Both the position numbers and the translations under genes were made by a program. A stretch of 64,000 nucleotides of DNA from Selaginella moellendorffii (lineage: Eukaryota > Streptophyta > Lycopodiopsida > Selaginellales > Selaginellaceae). The first letter of the stretch is position 1. Each line of letters begins with the position of its first letter. The notes beneath the pieces were generated by a model that did not search any database, was not told the DNA's origin, and was given only the letters and a program-made list of their open reading frames with translations. The stretch lies in contig NW_003314382.1 of NCBI RefSeq assembly GCF_000143415.4, positions 365,755-429,754 of the forward strand. The letters run 5' to 3'. Positions 52,052 through 64,000 of the stretch are shown here, in pieces.

Positions 52052-55000
52052 ATTTGATTAAAGTTTTTTTCATAATTCTAGTGAATGATATAAACAAATC
52101 ACTACAAAATGGGTAAAGGCAAAGACATGACTGTTTATGGAGCTTTTGGTCAAACAAGAAGTAATGGATAAAGAATCCATCTATAAGAAGGATTCTAATG
52201 AGGAAACTTCTAAACTTGAATTTGGTGATGAAATTCTATTGTTAAAGGCTTAGTTAGATGCTTTTGAAGAACAATTAGCCAAGAATAGAGACTTTCATAT
52301 GTAAGTTAAAGTGTGACAAGAAACAAATGCTCTAACCTAATCTAAACACCTAAAAAAATGCCCTATATATTTGGGACCATTGAAAGTGTTGAGCTATGGG
52401 TTGGAACATTTAAAAAAAGATAGATAGAGGTACAAAAGTAGTAGGCATTTATGGCTGGCTAGGGATATTGGCAAATTCTAAATGTACTTGAAATCATTGA
52501 GTTCCCCCAACCAACCATAAAGTTCTTACCTTTACTAACTACAATCTTATACCTAGGATTTTTATAAGACTCTTATTTGTCCTTAACTAAGTTACTTGTA
52601 GATACCACACCCTTAAGTGCCAACTCTAGTATTTGTTCTCCTTATCCTTAATATCTTTTACCATGTAGAGTTCTACCACTATTATTTGTCCATTTAACAA
52701 TAGATCTCAAAAGAACACCTCTATTTTGCACAGAATTTAGTTGTTGCCATCCCTATTTAGATCGAAACTTGATTTAACTTCTTGTTAAGACAATAGTAAT
52801 TATTTCTTATGCCAACTATTGGTTAGCATAGCGCTATAGTGTTCACACACAACTTTTGGCCAAAGTTGCTTTCTTCCATAAACCCTTTCAAATTTTTTAT
52901 GGACAAAACTCAAATTCCACCTTGCATATATTACAAGACTTCTAAATGCATTTACTCAATTCCCCTTCCGGACGTGGCATAGGCTAAGGTCAAAAAATAC
53001 CCAAGGACATTCATAAATTTGGAAGTGGGTGGTGATTGACATCTATTGTAAAACATGAAGATCCAGATAAATCTAGAAATAGAAGAGAGGAGTCTATTGA
53101 GTCAACTCCATCAGAAAATTAAGGAAGTGTTGGGAGAGGAGGTGCTTATAAGTAATAGGTAATTATACAACAGGCTATGATAGACTAAGTGTCAATAGCC
53201 AAGAAGTTATAAAGGTTCTTTTTGAAATCAATCTTGTTACTACATAACTTGAATGTTGGTTGAGTCAAAGGAAGATTTGTGGCAAATGACTAAGCAAGCT
53301 TTAGGCATGTTTTGCTAAGGGGCATTTATGAAACTTTATTGAGATAAAGAGAGACTTTGAAGAACTATTACTTACCATGCAAGACCATGTTGATGTTGAT
53401 GGAATAATGCAAAAATGTCAAGTGGCATTGAATTCATTCTACATAATTTTTTTGCAAATCCCCACTCTCAAAATTGACTTTAGGTGGTTTGGCCTAAATT
53501 ATCATAACCCTTTATTGTTGCTTGGGATCTCTGTAATTGCTTTGGGATTGAGTATGAAACACCAAAGCCCACTCCTATTGCAGAAGCCTCTTTTATTGTA
53601 GCCACTTTGGTATAAGAGAAATTTGTGTTATTGATCAAAGTGTAAATGAGGCAAAATACTTGTATTTAGTTTGGATCTTTAATTAGGATTAGTCAAGCTG
53701 GCCCAATTAATTTGACTATTCTGGAGGCAAAAGCTCAATGTCATGAGCTTATGAGGAGTTTACTTAGGGATTGGAGTGTCAAACTTGAGTTGATATAAAT
53801 GAGGAGGAGTGTGCATATGAGTTTCTAACAATAGATAGAAATTTATAGATAACTTATTGTGATTGAGCCATGTATTACCACTTGATAGCTCAACTTGGAA
53901 AGTGCAAAAGTGTTGCCATGGACTCCATTACCCCCTTAGCATTGATCCTACCCATGCAGCTTTGGAGGAGCCACAAATGGCATAGGCACAACATGTAAAA
54001 CCCTCAAATAAAGAGCCTTAGCTTGAAAAAGAAGTGATGCTAATGTCAAATTCATACTCATAAAACTCTTAAGGCCATTGGATTTCCCCAAGAGCTATAA
54101 AGACTATAAAAACCCTATGGTGAGGGCATCAAGGCACTAAAACATGTTGTAGCCCTAGATGCCATGCAAAGAGATTCCTAGAAAACAATATTGGCAACTC
54201 TCACACATGACAATTTAGTTCAAGGTGTTTGCATGGGATGTTACAAGCCTTAAGATAACTCCTCTCACACTCTAAAACACACTAGAAATCCCAACTCAAG
54301 ACACAAGTTCTAAAACACACTTCTAAAGATCACTGTTAAACATTATTAAATATAGAAGCATTGAAGAAGCATGGACCATTTTTGAGCTTACAAGTTAAAG
54401 AGTTAAGTTGAGCTCAATTTTTAATTATTGTTTAATATAGACTTTAAAATATTAAGATTATGGCAAATCTAATATTTTCATAACTCTCTGTATATTATAT
54501 AGATAAAAATATTCTAAAAGACACTTCTTGTTCAAACAATTTAAATATTTACTATATGCCACAATAGAGAGGTTGGTTTGAATATAAAATAAGATAATAT
54601 TTATTTACAGAAAAAGTAATTTGTACTATATGCTATTTGGCTTTTAAATGTCAAGTGTTTCAGAATTTAAAAATTATTAAATTTGAAATAAGATTTTTTT
54701 TGTAAGGCCATATAACATTTAAAAGGGAAAAAATAACCATTATAAACTTATTGCATATAAAAGAGAGACTTGATTCTTCTCTAGAATAAAATCTTGAGGG
54801 GTTTGTTATAGCATAGTGTTTAGAATTTATGAATCTTCACTTATACTCTTATTTGAAAAGAGGGAAATACATATAAATGTTTGTAGGATCTAGTATTAAT
54901 AATTTTAACTTTTGCAATTTTCTTCCTAGGGTAGTAAGTCAAAGGTTAGGAGCTACAATAGTCGTCCCATTGTATAGCACAACGAAATTATATAAGAAAA

Positions 55001-58000
55001 AGAATGATCATAAGTTGGAGATAAATGCAATGATAGAGGGTGCAATAAATTGGGTGGAAAAGAATACCTTCCTACTTGTCCTAGATTGAGCCACCTCAAG
55101 TGGCTGATAAAGAGTGATGAAGAGAGTGCATCATAATATGTTGAAATCACTTACCATTGTATGGAGCTGAACAATCCACCAAGTGTTAGTAAAATCCAAT
55201 GTAAAGTGTGTGGAGATGCTTTTAAAGGGCAAATATTATACTTGGATCTATAATGACAAATTTACTTTTGTTCCAACCCCATGTTTTTATGAGGAATGAA
55301 ATTAAGTAGGATTTTTAAGATGGTGCTAGTTGTATTGCTACAACATTAATGCCAACTATATGAAGCAGCTTAAAGACACTATAGTGATAAAACTTAATGC
55401 AGTACCTAAAGAATGGCTAGTTACTAATGGGGTTGCACTTACCTCTGATGAAATTGAAAACCTTAAAAAGTCTAGTTTCAACTTGAGAGGAGGAGAGTTA
55501 GAGATATGAGTGAAAAAATTGACACTATTCTCTCAAAGATGCATAAAAGGCCTATAAAAAAAGGTAAAGTAGTTAAATTTATTAGTATTTCTTTAAACAA
55601 AAGCAAGGTAAAATATATTTGGCTTAAATGCTTGAGTATAAAATTTTTCCACGAAGTACATCATTGCACTTGTAAAGGAGTATATAGTCAAAAGAAAGGG
55701 TGGTGAGCACATAATTGCCATTTAAAACTTTCCTTATTACACATGTCCAGACTTTACAAAGTGTAAGGAATATAGAAGGCCTATGCTCCTTACAAACATA
55801 TGTACTAAATCTTCATCAACACCTTACACCATATACACTAGGCAAGCTTTACTATTGCTAACTTGTAAAAAACTTTTAAAGCTAACTAGATTTTCCAAGA
55901 TTATCAATATTTCTTCTTTACTAATAATATAAACTTAGTATATTTTATATAATTAATAAAACAAATTTCATAGTAGTCTTTTAGATGCGTGATATTGTAG
56001 TATGTCACAAGAATATATATATTATTATACTGATCATCACCATTGTTTCCATCCGAAGCTAAAAAACATATAGAGTATTTTTTAAAAGTCACAAAATTGA
56101 AATTCAGTATCTTGGAGCAGAATGGTATTTAATACTTTACATACATCCCAATGGTGAATTTCTCTAAGAATAAGTATTGGAGTTAGCATTCTTTTGAGGC
56201 AAGGAAAGGGAAGGTGAGTCTATACAAAGCATGTCTATTGTAATTTTTAAAAACATTAACATTTAAGGAAGGAAGATATATAGGAGTAAGGCCTTTTGTT
56301 AAGGTGTTACATGATCGAATGAAAAAGAAAGTGACTTCATCAATCCAAATAGTGGCAATTATAGTTAAAGAAGTGGTCTATAACACATCTATAGAATACA
56401 TTCCTTGGGCTTTTATTGGTGACATGAAGATTGTCCGTTTAAAGCGTCACTTTTCCTTTTCTAGTAAAGATGTTAGCATAACACTTGGAGCAAAAAGCTC
56501 TTACAAACTTGATCTTTAAGTGGTTGGTCCTAATGAAAAAAGTGATATTAAAAAATAATAAAAAGAGAAGAAAAAAGAAAAACTAACTTGAAAAGAATGA
56601 TGTCTTCATTAGAACATCCTAACTTCCCACCACCCCAACCACGACTTAATTTAGGGTAAGTAGCTTGTGTCCACATGGCCATTTTTACACCACCACATTT
56701 AGATTTTGTTTGCCTTTGTTTTATGCTCTTTTTCAGAGGATGTAACTTTACACTGTTTGCATAACTCCTTAACACTAATTGAAACTTTGGCTTGATAAGG
56801 TGGTAGTGTTGGTTTAGGCTTTAAGCTTAATAGAACTCATAAGTCCTCTTACAACCTTCCAAGAATTGACTATTTCCAAAAATTGCTTAGATACCATTCC
56901 AATTTGTATTAGCCCTATCTACCATGAAACCACAAAAATTTGCAAGCTTATTAATCCATTTTGGCACAATATTAGAAAGAGACTTCCAACATATTTTTTA
57001 GGTTATTTGGTTTTGTACTTTAAACTCTACTATCACAATTGTCAAGTTACAACATAATCTATGAAAGCAAATATTAAAATCATTTCAATATAATAAAAAT
57101 AAAAATTACCTTGGATTATACACATAAAATCCCATGGTTAGAAGAATGTACATGATAATGTTTGTAAGAGTTCCAAAGGTCAGAAGATAGAATGCCCTTG
57201 TGAGTTGGAGCTTCTAAGAAAGAAGACCTCTACACTAGACTAGAAGGAAGTTGTCAATGTTGGTAATAATAACAATGCTAGTGATGATGGAATCATGTTG
57301 ATCTCGGGGTAAGAAAAAGTGACTTTTACAAATAAAAGGTGGTAACATATATTTTTGCAGCAATGATTGTTGGTAGCAATTTCATTTTAGCTCAACAAGA
57401 TGTTTGTGAGGAGGAGTTGGAGGAACTCTCATCAACAATATACTATATGATAATAGCATATTATTCATTTTTTTTTTCATTCACTTAGCTCTTCTATAGA
57501 TGTGTCTTATTTCCCTGATAACACATTAAGGTACTATAGGTGTTTTTATTGGCTCCTAAAATAGATTGCTAACATCTTTGTCGCAAATGTGATTTCGGGT
57601 ATCGAAAGATACTTGTCGGCCAGTCCTTACGGACACTCTTTCCTTACTGCCATGACAGTAGAAGGTCGGTACAGTTGGTTCCCTTTATTGTTCCCACTTG
57701 AGCTAGTTGAGAAATTGATCAATGACCGTGTACTTAAATTAGATAAACATAAGGTAGGAACCCTATGTGTTTCTTGCTGAGCATACTCGGCCTGGTTTGA
57801 GAAACTCCTATCATTGGCTTGCACTTGCTAGTATCAAGGACCCCCACGTATGAGACTAGTCCCTCAATATCACTAAATGATAGCTTACCGTGTCTGCCAA
57901 ACACCCTTGCTATCATGCCCTTAGTGTTAGTCTCATTTCAGTCCTAAATGCTAATTATGGAAAGTGTCATAACACAATCTTTCATGAAAGATGACATGAA

Positions 58001-58489
58001 CATGGACATGTGGTGCTAGTTCAACTATTTGTGCTGAAAAATACAAATTCTCTTTGACTTTCTAGATGGTCTTTTAGATATTGATCGGAAAGTTGAGGAC
58101 TAAAACTTTCTCACACCCGACCACATGTGTGATGCATTCCTCTTGTTGCAAGTGCTTATGCTTGAAGCTAGCTATGTCTTCATCCTACTGAATGACCTCA
58201 ATTGGATATATGAGCTTATAATGTGTGTAGCAGAAGTTTGTTTCAAGTCATTCTCTTCCAGGTGCATTATAAATCTTATTGGCATTGATACTAGGGGTGT
58301 CCAAGGGAAGCCTAAAAAGATGATTACATATTTCATATTTTTATATAACTTCTAAGCTTTTTTATTTTCTAGGTTATGATGTGAACCTATTATGCCTTCT
58401 GCAGAAACACATATAATGGGTTTTGTGATAGTGAGTGTGCAACACATATTTTGCCTGGGTATGATAGTTCCACTAACATCATACCCAAC
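52052..58489. other. AT-rich repeat graveyard without a supported gene
   Basis: About 6.4 kb of AT-rich DNA. Isolated coding-like pieces occur, for example EIKRDFEELLLTMQDHVDVDG at about 53337-53400 (gag-like) and frames near 54877-55089, 56304-56519 and 57589-57780, but I cannot place any in a family with confidence. The piece at 57560-58000 is less AT-rich than its surroundings. Confidence 0.5.
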
Positions 58490-58630
58490 TGTAAGGAACC
58501 AACTCCCCAAGGTGTCGTAGGCTAAAGGATCCCCGAAGGCACGACCGAAATGATAAAGAGTTCATCAGATGGGACCAAGTATAAGATCGAGTCTAAGACC
58601 GACTCTGAGACCGAGTTCAAGATTCTTGTC
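58490..58630 (+). repeat. Truncated 5' LTR of the chromovirus
   Basis: Matches the first about 140 bp of 60773-61875, including GGTGTCGTAGGCTAAAGGAT and the beginning of the GAGTC/GAGACC array, then breaks off near 58630. Confidence 0.85.
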
Positions 58631-58673
58631 ACAACCCGACTTGAGAGGGAAACAAGGTTAGTGGGCCAATACT

Positions 58674-60350
58674 TTGGCCAAGTTTGATTGCGAGATTCTG
58701 TATAAACCTAGGAAGAGCAACATCGTGGCGGATGCTTTAAGTCGAAAAATGAGCTTGAAATTGGTGATATTTAGCGTGACAGCAACCTTTTGGGATGATG
58801 TGCAAATAGCATATGAGAATGATGGTCTAGCACAAGAAGTGTTGCTAAGGAACCAAAAAGTGCGAAAAGCTCACTAAAAAGGTGAGCTGTCAACGGAAGA
58901 GAAAACAGGTTATGCAAAATGCAATAGACTCATCTATTATAAACAAACGAGGGTGTATGTTCCAAAAAAAGAACTAAGGAAGGTAGTTTTAAAAGAGTGT
59001 CATGATAAACCTCTTGCTGGACACGGTGGAGTGCCCAAGACAATGGGCTTACTCAAGAAGAAATATCACTGGCCAGATATAGCTAAGGACGTCCAAGACT
59101 ATGTAAAAACATGTCCAACATATCAGTAGATCAAAGCCGTGACTAAGGTTAGTGGGGGGCCTGTTACAAAGCATTCCAATTCCAGATCGTCCATGGAAAT
59201 GTCTTATAATGGACTTCATAAGACTCCCTTGAAGTGAGGGGTTTGATGCGATATTCGTGGTGGTGGACTGGTTTTCAAAGATGGCACATTTCATACCCAC
59301 CATAATAAAAGTGGATGTAAAAGGTGTGGCAAAACTGTTCTTCGAACAAGTGGTTTGAGTGCAGGGAAGGCCAGAAGAGATTATCTTAGATCCAGATAAG
59401 ATCTTCACTAGTAGGTTTTGGAGAACTCTCCTATAATAGTATCGCACCAAGTTGAAATTCAGCATAGCCTATCACCCACTGACAAGTATTGGGTATTAAG
59501 TCAAGTTTGATGGCACTAATACTTCTTAATAAATAGACATACAGAAAGGGTGAATAGGCAGCTGGAAGATTGTTTGCAATGTTATGTCTTTGGAGACCAG
59601 ACTGATTGGGTAAATCATTTGGGACTTGCGGAAATATGCTATAACAACTCACCACATTTGAGTATCGAGGTGAGTCCATGGTAAGTCATTAACAAAAGAG
59701 CTATTGAAAGTCCGGTGGAACTTGGTGTGGCCGAGTATCATGGAGAGTTACCCACAGTGGAGGCATTCACGACGGAAAAACTCAACATTTGGAATTTAGT
59801 GAGAGATTCCTTAGAACGGGCTTAACAAAGGCAAACCAAGTATGTGAACCAGAAGCGCTAGGACGTAGAGTTCCAATTTGGGGAGAAGGTGTGGTTGAAC
59901 ACCAAGAATCTAATGCTACCAAGAGGGATTAGCTGGAAGCTGACCCAAAAGTAAAAATACATGTATTCCTAGAAATGAACTGATCTTGAGTTCTTTAAGC
60001 AAGTTTGCAGGGCCTTACGAGATTGAGGCACGAATTGGTAAGGTGGCTTACCGCCTCTAACTTCCTCGAGAGATGGGGAAGATGCACCCTGTGTTCCATG
60101 TGAACTTACTCAAGCTGTACTTTGAGGATCTGCTTCGCAAGGACCAAGTAAGACCTTTACCTGAGGTTATTCAAAGGGAAGAGGAATACGAAGTCAAGGC
60201 CATCCTCAATGTGGGCAAAAGCAAGCGACAAAGACGTGAGGTGAGGGAGTTCCATGTGAAGTGGAAAGGATTTCCACACTGCGAAGTAGCATAAAAACTT
60301 GAGGAGGACCTAACAAATGTGTGGGATCTAGTGGAGGAATTTTTGCAAGG
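58674..60350 (+). pseudogene. RNase H end, integrase and chromodomain of the chromovirus
   Basis: RNase H ends with FDCEILYKPRKSNIVADALSRK. Integrase follows: GHGGVPKTMGLLKKKYHWPD with the zinc-site cysteine changed (CPTYQ where CPTCQ is usual), then [11 protein letters not shown] and LDPDKIFTS in shifted or stop-broken frames. The segment MHPVFHVNLLK starts the C-terminal part, and EYEVKAILNV...REFHVKWKGFP (about 60184-60285) is a chromodomain, the module that steers chromovirus integration through histone marks. A TAA follows at about 60292 and the last helix (WDLVEEFLQ) is still readable. Confidence 0.88.
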
Positions 60351-60535
60351 TAGAACTCTATATACTTATGCAAAATTCAATTAAAGAATCTATTTTGAGA
60401 AATTGAGCAATATTATATATTGGGATGCCAAAGGTAAGTTAATTAGCATGGGTTAGCAACATCAACCAAGCATAAGGAACTACACTTGACTCCCCATGGG
60501 GATGTCGAATTCGTAGATGTATTCTATGGAGGTTG

Positions 60536-60580
60536 GGTTTGAGTCCCAACCCCCTAGTAAAGCAAGGTTCAAATCCCAAC
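60536..60580 (+). other. Two T-arm-like hairpins in the chromovirus 3' region
   Basis: GTTGGGTTTGAGTCCCAAC (60532-60551) and, about 20 bp on, AGGTTCAAATCCCAACC resemble the T-arm/B-box of tRNA genes. I cannot fold a complete tRNA around them. Confidence 0.35.
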
Positions 60581-60772
60581 CCCATACTAGGGTGTGGTGA
60601 GGTGAGAGGTATAGGGACACCTATATTCCATTGTCATGGGCTGTTGGCCGGAGAGGCTAGTTTAGGCATACCGCTAAGTGGGGGGATGCCCCCGGAGACA
60701 TGGTCAACAAGTCGTAGGATTAAAAAGAGATGTTCGATATGGGTATTGAACTTCTTCTATGGGTGGTGGAAT

Positions 60773-61875
60773 TGTAAGGAACTGACTCTCTGAGGTGTCG
60801 TAGGCTAAAGGATCCCCGAAGGCACGATTGAAATGATAAAGAGTTCATCGAATGGGACCGAGTTTGAGATCGAGTTCAAGACTGACTCTAAAACCGAATT
60901 CGAGACAGAGTCCAGAATCAAGTCTGAGGCCAACTCCGAAACCAAGTTCAAGACCGAGTGTGAGATCCGAGATCAGATCTGAGACTGAGTCCAAGGTCGA
61001 GTCCGAGATAGAGTCCGAGATCAAGTCCGAGACCAAGTCCGAGGCTAAGTCCGAGGTCGGGTCTGAGATTAAGTCCAAGACTAAGTCCGAATACTAATAT
61101 ATGTCGAGGGGTGAAAGCCCAAAGCGTGTGTCTCCTGGGGGGGGGGCAGCTGCAGGGGGTTCCAAAAGTATAGTAGAGATAGTGAGGTCCAAGAACCAGT
61201 CTTGAAGGAACTCTCTAGTGGTGCTTCCAAATTGATTTGAGGTTGAGATTGGGGTTGAGGGGCCTTGGGTGGGAATAAGCATGGACTTAGGTGGTTTTAG
61301 AGGGGCCACCTAAGAAAGTGCTCAAGAGAAACTCCCACTCTCGGAAGGGAAACCAATTATGGTGCTCCCGGCTCATGTGAAATAATGCCCCACTTGAGTA
61401 CTTTGTAGCTCATTAGTCCTTGCCCTTTCTAGGGGCTTGGGCTTTCCCTTCAGGATGGAAGTGGGGGTACCATATTGGGCCGTTAAGCCACAGTGTTTCC
61501 CCCCGGTATCTTGAAGTAAGTGTTGCACCTAAAGCTTGGGATTTAAAGGGTCCCATGATCAAGTCATGTTGTACCAAGGGATGTTAGAAACCTGGTAGCT
61601 TGGTATGCTTGGCTGTTTATGCCTGCGGGGAGTGTAGCCGAACCTTAAGTCTAGTCTAACCAAGGGAGGGGGATTAGGAGAGATTTGAGAATCTGTGGAT
61701 GGATGGCTAACACTCCATTGCTCATGCGGTGAATAGCTGAAACCAAGTAGGACCAAGTAGGAGCTGGTACAATAGGTAGGAACCTTGGCAAGGGAACTTA
61801 ATTAACCCCAAGGCCATGGTGGTTGGATAGACGAGGTAAGTTAACAAATTGGAAAAGAAAAATTTGTGGCTTACA
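60773..61875 (+). repeat. 3' LTR of the chromovirus (about 1.1 kb)
   Basis: TGTAAGGAAC...GGCTTACA, with the GAGTCC-like array at 60850-61090 and blocks shared with the insertion at 15606-17315. It is preceded by a polypurine tract and followed by the CCAAC target copy. Confidence 0.85.
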
Positions 61876-61880
61876 CCAAC

Positions 61881-64000
61881 TTTGTGGATGAGCAGATCCG
61901 TAGCACATTTCTTGGGTATTGATTTTGAACTTTATTAGCAATACAAGTCTTGCTTGAGCTATATTACTGACTAGATGGTGTTGTGATTGTTTGCACAATA
62001 AATAACAATTCTATAGTGTAGGTAGTATATGACTCTGGTAGGTTAGTGTTTGCTATCAAAGAATATCATTTTTTCAAATGTTAACTTAAAGGATTTCATA
62101 AGTTGCCTCCAACTTCAAGGAGGTAAATTATGTTTATTAACATTTCAATACATGTTTAATTTTTCTTTATAGATCACAATCACCTACTTTATAGATTATA
62201 GTTTCTAGAATTGGAGTTTTAGAAGTCTCCCCAACTATGCAAAAGCTATAACTTAACAAATGCAAAGTGAATTTTCCCCATAATATCAATATAGGAGGAG
62301 GCATAGATGGAATTAATATGTTGATGATGAGGTAGAAGAAACTTAAATACATCCTTACATGAAATGAAAAGCTTATCATATATCAAATATCTTTGACAGT
62401 ATTAGTGTTAAGTATCATAATTGCAAATTGTCATTCTTGCCTACCACCATCACTTTGTAGTGCTTGCATGTTGCTATCTTGTCTTTCAACTTTTATAAAC
62501 AATTCTATATGAGGTGATAACACTATTTATATAGCAATTGTGGTAGTGCTCAAAAAAACTATTCAAGCTCATAGAAATGAATTCCTAACCCAAGACAAAA
62601 AGGCATATTGAACATCTTAGAATTAAATGCTCAATATGTTCATTGATTCCCACTAAACTAGGATGGATGTTGTGTGAATCTGAAGGCCAGCAAGAGAGTG
62701 TACACTTTTTCTTCTTTCAAGTCATTTTTAAATCAAGGACACTATACCTTATTTATTATAATTGTTTTATTGTGAATATTCCATTCTAGAACAAGATATG
62801 TTACCTATAACTAATATCATTTTATATATATTTGTATATTTATATATACATATTCTTTAAAAATATAGTTTAGTAAAGTAACCCTAGATTTTACATTCCA
62901 CTATATCCCAAATAGATGTTGTTCCTCACAATGAATTTATAATGAGTATGTGTTTGTAACTTGTTTTAGAATTTATTGTATATCCATGCATGAACATTTT
63001 TTAGACCTACTGTTGGGCAATTGCTATTATGCTCAAGAAAAGTTTATAAACCCATAGATCTATTTGTGCAAAAAAGAGTAGCACATTAGACATCAAATAT
63101 AATAGCATTTTGTGCTTTTAAGTAGCCCTATTATATCAGGAGTAAGGTCTTGGAGAAACATGTGGCATTACTCTTGAAACGCTAGAGGTAATCCCTCTCT
63201 AGTAACAATATTCAGAATTTCATATATAATGAGTTTTAGTTCAACTTCATTTGTGCCCACAATAGAAAAAAGACTATTATGTGAAGGTGAAAGTGGAATA
63301 TGGGAGTCCAAATACAAGTAATAGTAACTTTCCTTCAAGTCATTCTTATATAAACTTTTCAACTTTGCAAGGAGCATAATGAAAAAATTATGATAATTAT
63401 AACTTTTCCTTGTAGTTTATATACTAAGTTTTAGTTTTGGGAAAGAAGTTTAATTATGATGACATTGACAATAAATTGTCAGTCTAAAAAATGGGGCTTC
63501 ATAATCATAGGTTGCTTGTAAACAGAAGAGCTTCTAGAATTCTAGGTTTTTGTGTATATATATGCTCTATCATTCTAACAAAAATCTACACTACGCATAT
63601 ATTCTCTTTTATAGTTGTGCCAACTTTCTAGGGAAATACACTAAAGCTCTATTTCGTTAAAGTGGGAATTGTCATTATCCCACTTGTAAAATAAGGTTTC
63701 CAAACCTTTATATAGTATATAAATATAACAAAATTCAACTGCATTGAGGCACATGCCATTTTATTTTAAACAAGGAAATGTCTACTCAATCACTTCTCAC
63801 TGCTTCACCTCTCTCTTCTCCTTGTCATTGTCGTCCAATTTCTTTCCATCCTTTTAATATTGGCTCAGTTGCTCCGAGTCTAGGTGGAGCCCAAGTCCCC
63901 ATTCAATCTTTACTTTCCCCTTATTAATAAAACAACTTCGTAGACTTCCAATAACATGCTGTAACACTTCTAGTATAATGCAAATCCTCTCAAAGAATTG
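61881..64000. other. AT-rich stretch to the window end, no gene recognised
   Basis: Only short frames. The last about 250 bp (63750-64000) are less AT-rich, with no identifiable feature. Confidence 0.5.

Larger units (their letters stand above)
58490..61875 (+). mobile_element. Internally deleted chromovirus (Ty3/gypsy) with target duplication CCAAC
   Basis: Begins TGTAAGGAAC at 58490 and ends GTGGCTTACA at 61875; CCAAC directly precedes (58485-58489) and follows (61876-61880). The 5' end is only the first about 140 bp of an LTR; it is joined to the end of RNase H, then integrase and chromodomain, then a polypurine GGGTGGTGGAA and the full 3' LTR (60773-61875). So one deletion removed the rest of the 5' LTR, gag, protease and most of RT. 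The remaining pol carries several stops and frameshifts. Confidence 0.88.

Noticed and set aside
54877-56519. Coding-like pieces (55.0, 55.5, 56.3 kb) as a DNA transposon
   Set aside because: No transposase signature, terminal inverted repeats or target duplication could be found by eye.

Overview
The window reads as nuclear DNA of a land plant, most likely the lycophyte Selaginella (S. moellendorffii or a close relative). The reasons are very short GT-AG introns (about 25-60 nt in most genes), many intron-free PPR genes built of 31-residue repeats, plant-only families (laccase, PLATZ, thylakoid-lumen proteins with twin-arginine signals) and gene-dense blocks separated by AT-rich transposon debris. 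The species call is inference; the plant nuclear origin is well supported.

Layout. 0-2 kb: a Crinkler-type P-loop/nuclease gene broken by one TGA. 3.2-9.5 kb: a compact housekeeping block: six-exon laccase (-), thylakoid-lumen pentapeptide protein TL17 (+), C2H2 zinc-finger gene (-), intron-containing tRNA-Tyr (-), thylakoid-lumen 16.5 kDa protein (+). 9.5-11.4 kb: a PPR gene (-). 11.4-13.8 kb: AT-rich, no gene. 13.8-20.5 kb: an almost complete Ty3/gypsy retrotransposon with 174-bp LTRs, split by a 1.7-kb TG...CA insertion (probable solo LTR) with a perfect 5-bp target duplication. 21.7-29.3 kb: a minus-strand cluster of a small cysteine-containing membrane protein and PPR genes amplified together (two intact PPR genes that overlap by four bases, one PPR pseudogene, three small-protein copies). 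31.4-33.2 kb: a transition-riddled relic of the same gypsy family. 34.3-36.7 kb: a DYW-class PPR gene whose N-terminus carries a PDF motif like that of organellar single-stranded-DNA-binding (OSB) proteins, with a recent 333-bp internal tandem duplication. 37.8-38.0 kb: fragments of a DYW gene and of a Crinkler gene side by side. 38.3 kb: a fourth small-protein copy, divergent from a TFIIIC tau55-like gene (38.9-39.6 kb). 41.6-42.8 kb: a PLATZ zinc-finger gene (-). 46.7-49.0 kb: a 13-exon ALG3 mannosyltransferase gene (-). 49.6-50.7 kb: a DUF1336 (EDR2 C-terminal) protein (-). 51-64 kb: AT-rich repeat territory with an internally deleted chromovirus (58.5-61.9 kb, TSD CCAAC) and an older LTR relic near 52 kb.

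Functional themes. Organelles dominate: two thylakoid-lumen proteins, three intact organelle-type PPR proteins and the PDF-PPR-DYW protein, which would join a nucleic-acid-binding motif of mitochondrial/plastid DNA maintenance to an RNA-editing protein. ALG3 acts in ER N-glycosylation, laccase in the cell wall, TFIIIC tau55 in Pol III transcription. The two observations most worth pursuing are the PDF-PPR-DYW fusion (34.3 kb) and the co-amplified small-protein/PPR cluster with its stop-start overlap (21.7-29.3 and 38.3 kb). Several multi-exon genes (laccase, ALG3, TFIIIC tau55, PLATZ, both lumen proteins) were assembled here by reading splice sites by eye; all exon sums are multiples of three, but none has been checked against transcripts.
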